Shown in pieces: positions 51,597 to 58,985 of a stretch of 64,000 nucleotides of DNA. Origin of the DNA: Novosphingobium sp. 18050. GTDB lineage: Bacteria > Pseudomonadota > Alphaproteobacteria > Sphingomonadales > Sphingomonadaceae. The notes beneath the pieces are model-generated. The model was given only the letters and a program-made list of their open reading frames with translations. It was not told the DNA's origin and ran no database searches. Position 1 is the stretch's first letter. Each line of letters starts with the position of its first letter. The DNA lies in the NCBI RefSeq assembly GCF_902706195.1, contig NZ_CACSJO010000001.1, positions 372,001 to 436,000 of the forward strand, read 5' to 3'. A program made the translations under genes and the position numbers.

Positions 51597-52958
51597 TCAG
51601 GCCGGTGCGAGCGTGCCCATGGACGGTTCGGCAGGACGACGTGCGAATGGCTGGCGCTTGCCATAGGCCAGCGAACGCCAAACCCATTCCAGCGGCCCGC
51701 TGACGAAGAAACGCATCCAGACATTGGCGAACACCAACATGAACACATTGATCACGGTAGCCGCAAGGGCAAGCTGGGCCCAGCCGAACCTGTCCCACAG
51801 GTTCAGTCCCCAAGGCGCGAAAATGAACCAGAGTGTCACCACGCTGGTCAGCACGTAAATCGAGAACGCCATCCGCCCCACCGCCTTGAACGGCGCCAGC
51901 AAAGAACGGCCCGCGCCCGTCTTCATCGCCAGGTTGAACAGCGCAACATGACCCAGCGTCACCGCGAGGCGCGCGAACTCATCGGTGATCCAGCCGGGCT
52001 TGGGCGCCAGGTCGAAGGCGAATATCTCCGCTACGCCCCACGCGCGCAGACCGCAGCCGAGGCCATAGGCAGCGACCGCAGTCACCGCGTAGAAGCGTAC
52101 CGAGCGCTCCCCCTGGATTACACCCCACTTCCACAGCGCCATGCCGATGAACATCGCGCAGACCGCCTCCAGCACAGTGAAGAAAGTGCCGTTGCCGTCG
52201 CCGAAAATCTTGTTCCACACGCCCCAGTTGTTTTTGAGAAAAGCCCAGGGGCCCGCGACATGCGCCTTGCGCTCGGCATCGATCATGGCCTGCGCCTTCT
52301 TGCTCGGCGGCTTGGAAAGATCATGAGCCTCCCGCTTTTCCTGCCAGTCGGCTAGGATCTTCTTGTCCGCGCCGTTCAGCTTCGCGCCCTGCGTCTGCCT
52401 TGCCTCCAGAGACTCGACTTTATGGATCATCTCGATCCGCTTGCTGTACTCGCTCGCGCCGCTGACGGCCACGAAGGCGGCGAAGCCCATGCCCATCGCC
52501 AGCAGCACCTTGGCCGGCGCCTTGCGGAAGGGAAACAGGAACAACGCGGAAAGCCCGTAGGCGAGCAGGATGTCGCCAATCCAGGCGACCAGAAAAATGT
52601 CGATCAGGCCGAAAGCGACCAGCAGAAGGTTGCGGCGATAATAGAGGTCCGCCACCGCAACCGGGTCGTCGGGGCGCATGGCCTTGGCCGTGAACACCAT
52701 CACCCCGGCGCCGAACAGGAACTCGAACAGACCGCGCTGGGTGCCGTTCCAGAACACCTCGATCGTCGTCCAGGTGGCCCTGTCTGCCGCTGACCAGGAC
52801 AGGCGGCGGATGTCGTCCATCCATGCCGCCGGGTTCGTCGCCATGAAGGGGATGTTCATGTAGAGAATGCCCAGGATCGCGATCCCGCGCATCACATCGA
52901 GAACATCGATCCGCGCCCGCCCGCGAACCGGATCAAGTTGCACCGCTTTGCCCGCCAT
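51597..52958 (-). CDS. DUF418 family membrane protein
   Basis: A 453-residue multi-pass membrane protein of the DUF418/YeiB type. The N-terminal signature IDVLDVMRGIAILGILYMNIPFM is characteristic; about 10 hydrophobic segments are visible, and a cytosolic insertion near 185-235 is rich in charged residues (KREAHDLSKPPSKKAQAM). The C-terminal FSIYVLTSVVTLWFIF and PLEWVWRSLAYG end is typical. Function unknown. A sigma-70 promoter with an overlapping palindrome lies just upstream. Confidence 0.9.
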   Translation of the reverse strand: MAGKAVQLDPVRGRARIDVLDVMRGIAILGILYMNIPFMATNPAAWMDDIRRLSWSAADRATWTTIEVFWNGTQRGLFEFLFGAGVMVFTAKAMRPDDPVAVADLYYRRNLLLVAFGLIDIFLVAWIGDILLAYGLSALFLFPFRKAPAKVLLAMGMGFAAFVAVSGASEYSKRIEMIHKVESLEARQTQGAKLNGADKKILADWQEKREAHDLSKPPSKKAQAMIDAERKAHVAGPWAFLKNNWGVWNKIFGDGNGTFFTVLEAVCAMFIGMALWKWGVIQGERSVRFYAVTAVAAYGLGCGLRAWGVAEIFAFDLAPKPGWITDEFARLAVTLGHVALFNLAMKTGAGRSLLAPFKAVGRMAFSIYVLTSVVTLWFIFAPWGLNLWDRFGWAQLALAATVINVFMLVFANVWMRFFVSGPLEWVWRSLAYGKRQPFARRPAEPSMGTLAPA

Positions 52959-52985
52959 CTACTGCCCCCGCAAGTCGCTGCCCGC

Positions 52986-53014
52986 AGATTACTTCACACC
53001 GCGAAAATCGTCAA
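52986..53014 (-). promoter_or_regulatory. Promoter of the DUF418 gene
   Basis: On the minus strand TTGACG (53009-53014) and TAATCT (52986-52991) separated by 17 bases, the best promoter match seen. The predicted start would leave a 5' UTR of about 20 bases. Confidence 0.65.
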
Positions 53015-53026
53015 TTTACGTAAATT
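53013..53026. promoter_or_regulatory. Palindromic operator candidate overlapping the DUF418 -35 box
   Basis: AATTTACGTAAATT is a perfect 14-bp palindrome in a GC-rich genome and overlaps the -35 element by two bases, where a repressor would block RNA polymerase. The cognate regulator cannot be named. Confidence 0.5.
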
Positions 53027-53295
53027 TGCCAATCAATGGAAAATAGCGTTCAAAATAAATCATCTGAAAAATAACGCCGCCGTTTTTATTCCTATTATTC
53101 AATAAAATACTATCCGACCGCATTCGCCACCCCGAACTTCTTTTGGAGGTGATCGCCCGACAGCGCCGCAGCTTGGTTTATCACCCGCAAACGCAGCTTC
53201 GTTTCCAGTCTCGCCAAGTCACGTATCGGATGCCGCCTGAAACGGACCGCCCGCGAGGATCGCTTCGATCACAGCACCGCAGCGGCCCCAACGAC
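53027..53295. other. AT-rich intergenic region between the DUF418 gene and lon
   Basis: No credible gene. The stretch 53027-53110 is strikingly AT-rich (runs such as AAAATAAATCATC and CCTATTATTCAATAAAATAC), unlike the rest of the window; from about 53130 composition returns to normal. No RNA family or mobile-element end recognised. Confidence 0.5.
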
Positions 53296-53324
53296 AAAGG
53301 GCGCCGGATTACCCGGCGCCCTTC
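53296..53324 (-). terminator. Terminator of lon
   Basis: A perfect 11-bp stem AAGGGCGCCGG with CCGGCGCCCTT and a 5-base loop, followed on the minus strand by TTTG. It lies about 30 bases after the lon stop. Confidence 0.75.
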
Positions 53325-53352
53325 CTCAATTTCCTAACTGCCCGACAGTGCC

Positions 53353-55764
53353 TCAGTGCGCAGTGGCACTCGTCGATGCAGCGTGCGGCGCCGGTGCGGC
53401 GGCCAGTTCATCAGCCTCGGTCCATTCAATCGCGGTGAGCGGTTCGGTGAGGGCCTTGGCCAGCACTTCATCGACATGAGATACGGGGATGATCTCCAAC
53501 CCCTCCTTCACGTTGTCGGGGATTTCAGCGAGATCCTTGCGGTTTTCCTCGGGGATCAGCACCGTGGTGATGCCCCCGCGAAGCGCCGCAAGCAGCTTTT
53601 CCTTCAGACCACCTATTGGCAGCACCCGGCCGCGCAGAGTAACTTCACCGGTCATGGCGACGTCCTTGCGCACCGGAACTCCGGTCAAGGTCGAGACGAT
53701 CGAGGTGACCATGCCGACGCCTGCCGAAGGACCATCCTTAGGCACAGCACCTTCGGGAAGGTGAATATGGATGTCCTTCTTCTGGATAACCGAAGGCTTG
53801 ATACCATAGGCAGGCGAGCGCGCTTTCACGAAGCTGAAGGCGGCTTGGATCGATTCGCTCATCACGTCGCCCAGTTTGCCCGTCGCCTTGATCTGGCCCT
53901 TGCCGGGCACCGTCACGCTCTCGATCGTGAGCAGTTCGCCGCCCACTTCGGTCCACGCGAGGCCCGTCACAGCACCGACCTGATGCTCTTCCTCGCCCAT
54001 GCCGTGGCGGTATTTCTGGACCCCGGCAAAATCGTGAAGGTTTTCGGCGGTGATGACGATTTGGGTAGCTTTGCCTTCGAGGATCTGGCGCAGCGACTTG
54101 CGCGCCAGCCGGGCGATTTCACGCTCCAGCGTACGCACGCCCGCCTCGCGGGTATAATACCGGATCAGATCGCGCAGGCCGTCCTGGGTCAGCGTGAACT
54201 CACCCTTCTTCAGGCCATGCGCCTCAACCTGCTTTTCGATCAGATGACGCTCGGCGATCTCGACCTTCTCGTCCTCGGTGTAACCCTCGAGACGGATGAT
54301 CTCCATACGATCGAGCAGCGGCTGCGGCAGGTTCAGGCTGTTCGCGGTGCACACGAACATCACGTCCGACAGGTCGATGTCGAGTTCCAGATAGTGATCC
54401 TGGAACTTCGCGTTCTGTTCGGGGTCGAGCACTTCGAGCAGCGCGGACGCCGGATCGCCGCGGAAATCCTGGCCCAGCTTGTCTATCTCATCGAGCAGGA
54501 ACAGCGGGTTGGACTTGCCGGCCTTGCGCAAGTTGGTGACAATCTTGCCCGGCAGCGAGCCGATATACGTGCGGCGATGACCACGAATCTCGGCCTCGTC
54601 ACGCACGCCGCCCAGCGACTGGCGGATGAATTCGCGGCCCGTGGCCTTGGCGATCGATTTGCCCAGCGAGGTCTTGCCCACGCCCGGCGGGCCTACGAGA
54701 CACAGGATCGGCCCCTTCAGCTTGTTGGTGCGCGCCTGCACCGCAAGATACTCGATGATGCGGTCCTTGACCTTGTCGAGCGCGTAGTGATCGGCGTCGA
54801 GAATGTCCTGCGCGGTGGAAATATCGCGCTTGAGCTTACTCTTCTTACCCCAGGGCAGGCCGAGCAGGACATCAAGGTAGTTGCGGATGACGGTCGCCTC
54901 GGCGCTCATCGGCTGCATCGAGCGCAGCTTTTTCAGCTCGCCGATGGCCTTTTCCTTAGCTTCCCGCGACAGGCGCGTCTTTTCGATGCGCTCGGCCAGT
55001 TCCTGAAGCTCGTTCGCCTCATCGCCTTCACCGCCGCCCAGCTCGGACTGGATCGCCTTGAGCTGTTCGTTGAGGTAATACTCGCGCTGGGTCTTTTCCA
55101 TCTGGCGCTTCACGCGGCCACGAATCTTGCGTTCCACCTGAAGGACGCCGAGTTCGCCTTCCATGAAGGAATAGACCATCTCAAGACGCTTGAGCGGATC
55201 GGGCTCAGACAGCACGGCCTGCTTGTCGGACACCTTGGCGGAAAGCTGCGCGGCGACAGTGTCGGCCAGCTTGGCCGCATCCTCGATATCGCCCAGCTGT
55301 TCACCGGCGTCCTGGCTCAGTTTCTTGTTGAGCTTGGCATATTCGCCGAACTGGTCGACGACAGTGCGCATCATCGCTTCGGTTTCGGTGCCATCAGCCT
55401 CGACCGGGTCGATCATCTCGACTCCGGCAACGAGCATCTCGCCCTCTTCGGTCTGCTCAGTTCGCAGCGATTCGAGGCGGGCGCGGTCCTGACCTTCGAC
55501 CAGCACGCGCACGGTGCCGTCGGGCAGCTTCAGCAGTTGCAGGACGCTGGCGACCACGCCGGTGTCGTAAAGGTCGTCCCGGTCGGGATCATCGCAGCCG
55601 GGATCCAGCTGTGCGAGAAGGAAAATATCCTTGTTTCCGGCCATTGCCGCCTCAAGCGCGGCCACGGATTTCTCACGGCCGACGAAAAGAGGCACGACCA
55701 TGCCCGGGAAGACGACGATGTCACGCAGAGGCAGAAGCGGAAGCAGGTTCAAGGCAATATCCAT
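53353..55764 (-). CDS. lon: ATP-dependent protease Lon
   Basis: An 803-residue AAA+ serine protease that degrades misfolded and regulatory proteins in the cytosol. The N-terminal LAN domain opens [20 protein letters not shown]. The Walker A is [11 protein letters not shown] with a DEIDK Walker B. The protease domain contains the catalytic Ser in [11 protein letters not shown] and the downstream Lys. The C-terminal Ala/Ser-rich tail is short. The start ATG at 55764 is preceded by a 44-base leader and a sigma-32-like promoter. Confidence 0.97.
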   Translation of the reverse strand: MDIALNLLPLLPLRDIVVFPGMVVPLFVGREKSVAALEAAMAGNKDIFLLAQLDPGCDDPDRDDLYDTGVVASVLQLLKLPDGTVRVLVEGQDRARLESLRTEQTEEGEMLVAGVEMIDPVEADGTETEAMMRTVVDQFGEYAKLNKKLSQDAGEQLGDIEDAAKLADTVAAQLSAKVSDKQAVLSEPDPLKRLEMVYSFMEGELGVLQVERKIRGRVKRQMEKTQREYYLNEQLKAIQSELGGGEGDEANELQELAERIEKTRLSREAKEKAIGELKKLRSMQPMSAEATVIRNYLDVLLGLPWGKKSKLKRDISTAQDILDADHYALDKVKDRIIEYLAVQARTNKLKGPILCLVGPPGVGKTSLGKSIAKATGREFIRQSLGGVRDEAEIRGHRRTYIGSLPGKIVTNLRKAGKSNPLFLLDEIDKLGQDFRGDPASALLEVLDPEQNAKFQDHYLELDIDLSDVMFVCTANSLNLPQPLLDRMEIIRLEGYTEDEKVEIAERHLIEKQVEAHGLKKGEFTLTQDGLRDLIRYYTREAGVRTLEREIARLARKSLRQILEGKATQIVITAENLHDFAGVQKYRHGMGEEEHQVGAVTGLAWTEVGGELLTIESVTVPGKGQIKATGKLGDVMSESIQAAFSFVKARSPAYGIKPSVIQKKDIHIHLPEGAVPKDGPSAGVGMVTSIVSTLTGVPVRKDVAMTGEVTLRGRVLPIGGLKEKLLAALRGGITTVLIPEENRKDLAEIPDNVKEGLEIIPVSHVDEVLAKALTEPLTAIEWTEADELAAAPAPHAASTSATAH

Positions 55765-55814
55765 TCATCACGCGCGCGGGCTTACCTGTCGGCGCACCCC
55801 GGCTCTTGCTCAGG

Positions 55815-55842
55815 ATATGGGGTGTTTACACCACCATGCAAT
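55815..55842 (-). promoter_or_regulatory. Sigma-32 (RpoH)-like promoter of lon
   Basis: On the minus strand CCCCATAT (55815-55822) matches the heat-shock -10 consensus CCCCATNT exactly. The -35 region ATTGCAT (55836-55842, a TTG core only) lies 13 bases upstream. The start near 55808 would give a 44-base leader. The -10 match is strong and the -35 weak. Confidence 0.6.
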
Positions 55843-56048
55843 CTTTTGTGGGTTAAAGACTGTGCAAAGCCCCGCCCTGCCCCTTCTTGATACACGCAGA
55901 GTCAAACCGGAATATCTAGGGGTCGTCCGTCACGGACGGGTCCCGGGGCAGTTGGCGCCGCCCTCAAGCTAGCACCAGCTCTTCGGCAAGCCCGGGGCAA
56001 GCGAGGTGGAAAAACCGCCCCCCGCTCTGCCCCGTTTTCACCCGAAAA

Positions 56049-56075
56049 CCGCTCAGGTCGAGCCTGTCAGAAACC
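56049..56075. repeat. Dispersed repeat, family B copy 2
   Basis: CCGCTCAGGTCGAGCCTGTC followed by AGAAACC, matching the element at 19028-19053 with one substitution and an insertion near the end. It lies between lon and ybaB in a 332-base gap that is otherwise without recognisable features. Confidence 0.45.
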
Positions 56076-56096
56076 CGCAGCGCGGGGCTCGAAACC

Positions 56097-56432
56097 TTAG
56101 AACGGCATCTTGAAGCCCGGCGGCAGGCCCATGCCCGACTGCGCCTTGGCAAGTTCCTCGTTCGCGACCGAGTCCGCCTTGACGCGCGCGTCGTTGTAGG
56201 CAGCCGCGATCAGGTCTTCGAGCATGCCCTTTTCGCTGGGCTGCATCAGGCTGTCGTCGATCGCCACGCCGATCACACGACCCTTGGCCGAGCAGCGAAT
56301 CTTGACGAGACCGCCGCCGGAAAGCCCTTCGACTTCCATCTGGTCGAGCTTGCCCTGGGCCTCGTTCATCTGCTTCTGGATGGTCTCGGCGGCCTGCTGG
56401 GCGGCCTGGATCATCTCTTCCATCGACTTCAT
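56097..56432 (-). CDS. YbaB/EbfC family nucleoid-associated protein
   Basis: A 111-residue DNA-binding protein that dimerises through long helices. The start MKSMEEMIQAAQQAAETIQKQ and the core VEGLSGGGLVKIRCSAKGRVIGVAID are characteristic. In many bacteria ybaB follows dnaX, as here: its start lies one base from the dnaX stop. It probably acts with the replisome or recombination machinery; precise role unclear. Confidence 0.93.
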   Translation of the reverse strand: MKSMEEMIQAAQQAAETIQKQMNEAQGKLDQMEVEGLSGGGLVKIRCSAKGRVIGVAIDDSLMQPSEKGMLEDLIAAAYNDARVKADSVANEELAKAQSGMGLPPGFKMPF

Positions 56433-56433
56433 T

Positions 56434-58356
56434 TCAGCGTCTCCAATTGCGCCCGCCGCCGCCGATGGCGGCTGGACGGTCGTCTTCAATCAATTCGGCG
56501 CCCGGAAAGGCCGCCATGGTCGCCTCGACCAGCGGCGAAGCGCGCAGGGCCTCGGCATCCGCGCCCTGCTTCACTTCGGCGATTTCCACCAGCGTGGGTG
56601 CTGCTCCATCCGCGTCGGCATCATCGACACGCTCGACCTGCCAACGCTCGCCCGTGGCGCCTTGCAGACCGCCGCGCAGGATGGAAGCGATATCCTCCTT
56701 GAACGCGGGCGGCTGGGTGTAGCGCAGCAGCCCCAGCGTCAATTCGACCACGCGCACCTGCATGCGCATGGTGTTGGCCGTAGACAGTTCGCCGATATGC
56801 TCCACTTCGTCCACCAGCGCTTCCCAGCGCGGCACGATCGCTGCCGGGGGAGGCGTACCCGGCGCAGGCGCCTCGCCCTCAATCGCAGGCGCGGCGGCGG
56901 GAGCGCGCGCGGCGATCTCCTCCAGTTTGCGCACCAGCGCGCCGGGATCAGGCATGTCGGAGGCGTGCATGATCCGCAGCAGAGCCATCTGCGCCGCCAC
57001 CAGCGGATCAGGCGCGGACTTCACTTCGTCATGGCCCTTGAGCAGCAGTTGCCAGAGGCGGTGGAGTTGACCCGCGCGGAGCCCCTTGGCCCAGCCCTCG
57101 ATCGCCTCACGCTCCTCGGTCGAGTGGGCATCGGAGGCATTGCCTGCGACTTGTGCCAAAGCGATGCGGTGGATGAGGTCCATCAGCCCGCGCATCATCG
57201 CAATCGGCTCTACGCCAAGCGAGAACTGGCGCGCGACGATGTCGAGGAGCTCAGGCCCCCTGCCTTCGAGGATCGCAGCGACGAGCCCGCGCTGCACGCT
57301 CTTGTCCGAAAGGCCGAGCATGTCGCGTACCTTCTCGGCGCTGACCTGACCTTCACCGTCGAGGTCGGCATGCGCGATCGCCTGGTCGAGAATCGACAGG
57401 CCATCGCGTACCGAACCCTCGGCAGCGGCGGCGACCATCGCGAGCGCTTCCTCCTCCGCCTCGACGCCTTCCTGCTTGCAGACATAGGCGAAGTGCCCCG
57501 CCAGCATGGGCGCGGGAATACGGCGAAGGTCGAAACGCTGGCAGCGCGACAGCACCGTGACCGGCAGCTTGTCGACTTCGGTGGTGGCGAAAAGGAACTT
57601 CACATGCGCCGGGGGTTCCTCAAGAGTCTTCAGCAAGGCATTGAAAGCATTGCGAGACAGCATGTGGACTTCGTCGATGATGTAGATCTTGTAGCGCGCC
57701 GAGACGGCCGAATAGCGCACCGCCTCGATGATCTCGCGCACATCGTCGACGCCGGTGTGGCTGGCGGCGTCCATCTCGATCACGTCGATGTGGCGGCCTT
57801 CGGCGATGGCCACGCAAGGCTCGCACTTACCGCAAGGGTCGATCGTCGGGCCGCCCTGCCCGTCGGCGCCGATGCAGTTGAGGGCCTTGGCGATGAGGCG
57901 CGCGGTCGACGTCTTGCCGACCCCGCGCACGCCGGTCATCAGGAAAGCGTGGGCGAGCCGGTCCCGCTTGATGGCGTTGGCGAGGGTCTGGACCATCGCC
58001 TCCTGCCCGATCAGTTCGGCAAAAGTCTGCGGACGGTATTTGCGCGCCAGCACCCGGTAGGGCTGCGCGGCGGCGGGCTGCGCAGGCGCTGCGGGCGCGG
58101 CAACCGGCGCAGGCTTGGCGGTTTCTTGGGCAGGCGCCGCAGGTTCGGCGAACATTGCAGACTGCCCTGCCGCTTCCAGTTCGGCAGCTGTGGGCGCTAT
58201 TTCTGCTTCGGGGGCCGGCTCGACGTCAGGCTCGGGCTCGTCGAACATCGACTGCTGCCCGGCGGCCTCCAGTTCGGCGGCACCGGGTTCGTCCTGGTTC
58301 TCGTTGTCGTCGTCCCAGGGGGGCGTATCGCCGAACATGTCGCGTGAATCGTCCAT
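56434..58356 (-). CDS. dnaX: DNA polymerase III subunits gamma/tau
   Basis: A 640-residue clamp-loader ATPase. Walker A GVRGVGKT is at 142-149. Zinc-binding Cys are 161, 175, 178 and 181. The Walker B-like IYIIDEVHMLS and the SRC motif VTVLSRCQRFDLR follow. The first 95 residues are a Pro/Ala/Glu-rich extension with a duplicated element AELEAAGQ--MF-EP at 27-41 and 58-72. The C-terminal part would be the tau region binding the polymerase. It is followed directly by ybaB. Confidence 0.95.
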   Translation of the reverse strand: MDDSRDMFGDTPPWDDDNENQDEPGAAELEAAGQQSMFDEPEPDVEPAPEAEIAPTAAELEAAGQSAMFAEPAAPAQETAKPAPVAAPAAPAQPAAAQPYRVLARKYRPQTFAELIGQEAMVQTLANAIKRDRLAHAFLMTGVRGVGKTSTARLIAKALNCIGADGQGGPTIDPCGKCEPCVAIAEGRHIDVIEMDAASHTGVDDVREIIEAVRYSAVSARYKIYIIDEVHMLSRNAFNALLKTLEEPPAHVKFLFATTEVDKLPVTVLSRCQRFDLRRIPAPMLAGHFAYVCKQEGVEAEEEALAMVAAAAEGSVRDGLSILDQAIAHADLDGEGQVSAEKVRDMLGLSDKSVQRGLVAAILEGRGPELLDIVARQFSLGVEPIAMMRGLMDLIHRIALAQVAGNASDAHSTEEREAIEGWAKGLRAGQLHRLWQLLLKGHDEVKSAPDPLVAAQMALLRIMHASDMPDPGALVRKLEEIAARAPAAAPAIEGEAPAPGTPPPAAIVPRWEALVDEVEHIGELSTANTMRMQVRVVELTLGLLRYTQPPAFKEDIASILRGGLQGATGERWQVERVDDADADGAAPTLVEIAEVKQGADAEALRASPLVEATMAAFPGAELIEDDRPAAIGGGGRNWRR

Positions 58357-58503
58357 CGCCGCGCAAACTAGGGGCTGGGCCAGCGAATGTCAGGGGAAAA
58401 GCGCCGTCCTCCACAGCCTTCGCACCGTGTGGATAAAGAATGCGCGCAGCAGCGGCTGCGGGGCGCGAAATTCAGCCCATGCTTACATCAATGTGGTGAA
58501 ATA

Positions 58504-58590
58504 GGAGCCGGGCGACCCGCCGCAATCCGTTGTGGCTGCTTCCTTCCGGACCTGACCAAGTTGGCGGACGAAAACGTCCACCCGACTCCC
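58504..58590 (-). ncRNA. ffs: Signal recognition particle RNA, small bacterial type
   Basis: The minus strand contains the universally conserved tetraloop and bulge region (GTCAGGTCCGGAAGGAAGCA) that binds Ffh. Flanking strands pair: GGAGTCGGGTG near 58588 with CGCCCGGCTCC near 58504, giving a single long hairpin of about 87 nt. It targets membrane proteins to the translocon. Ends are estimated from pairing; a promoter places the start at about 58591. Confidence 0.93.
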
Positions 58591-58597
58591 GGGCGGG

Positions 58598-58626
58598 CAT
58601 ATGCCGGGACGGTTCGGGTTTGTCCA
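58598..58626 (-). promoter_or_regulatory. Promoter of the SRP RNA gene
   Basis: On the minus strand TGGACA (58621-58626), 17 bases and CATATG (58598-58603). The predicted start, about 58591, coincides with the RNA 5' end inferred from pairing. Confidence 0.5.
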
Positions 58627-58661
58627 GCCCCTGCGGCGAACAAACCTGACCGACTGTTATC

Positions 58662-58940
58662 TCAGCGGAAGTTGTCGGCGTAAGTCTGGATCTTGAGGCG
58701 GCGCGGCGGGGTGGTGTGAATGGTCGCCTCGATACCGTAGCGGTCGGCGTAAGCCTTCGCTTCGTCACTGGTGGGGAAACGCAGGATGACCTGCTGCTGC
58801 ATGTCGCCCGAACCGGCCCAGCCCATCAGGGGATCGGGCTTCTTCGCTTCCGCCGGGGCGAATTCGAGGGTCCACTCGTCAAGCAGCGCCTTGCCGGACT
58901 GCATGGCGTTCTTCGGCGGCTGATAGATGCGTGCGCTCAT
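58662..58940 (-). CDS. NDUFS4-like complex I accessory subunit
   Basis: A 92-residue ETC complex I subunit of the family conserved from alphaproteobacteria to mitochondria. Characteristic phrases are ARIYQPPKNAMQSG, WTLEFAPAEAKKPDPLMGWAGSGD and VILRFPTSDEAKAYADRYGI. It binds peripherally to the NADH dehydrogenase module. It is far from any nuo genes here. Assignment is secure from these motifs. Confidence 0.93.
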   Translation of the reverse strand: MSARIYQPPKNAMQSGKALLDEWTLEFAPAEAKKPDPLMGWAGSGDMQQQVILRFPTSDEAKAYADRYGIEATIHTTPPRRLKIQTYADNFR

Positions 58941-58985
58941 GGGCCAAAGCCTTGCCCCCGAATCGCAGCGAAAATCAAGCGCGAA

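Noticed and set aside
53356..55890. An 844-codon open frame antisense to lon
   Set aside because: No domain or motif, and lon is unmistakable on the other strand.
56224..58347. A 707-codon open frame antisense to dnaX
   Set aside because: Shadow of dnaX; no protein-like pattern.
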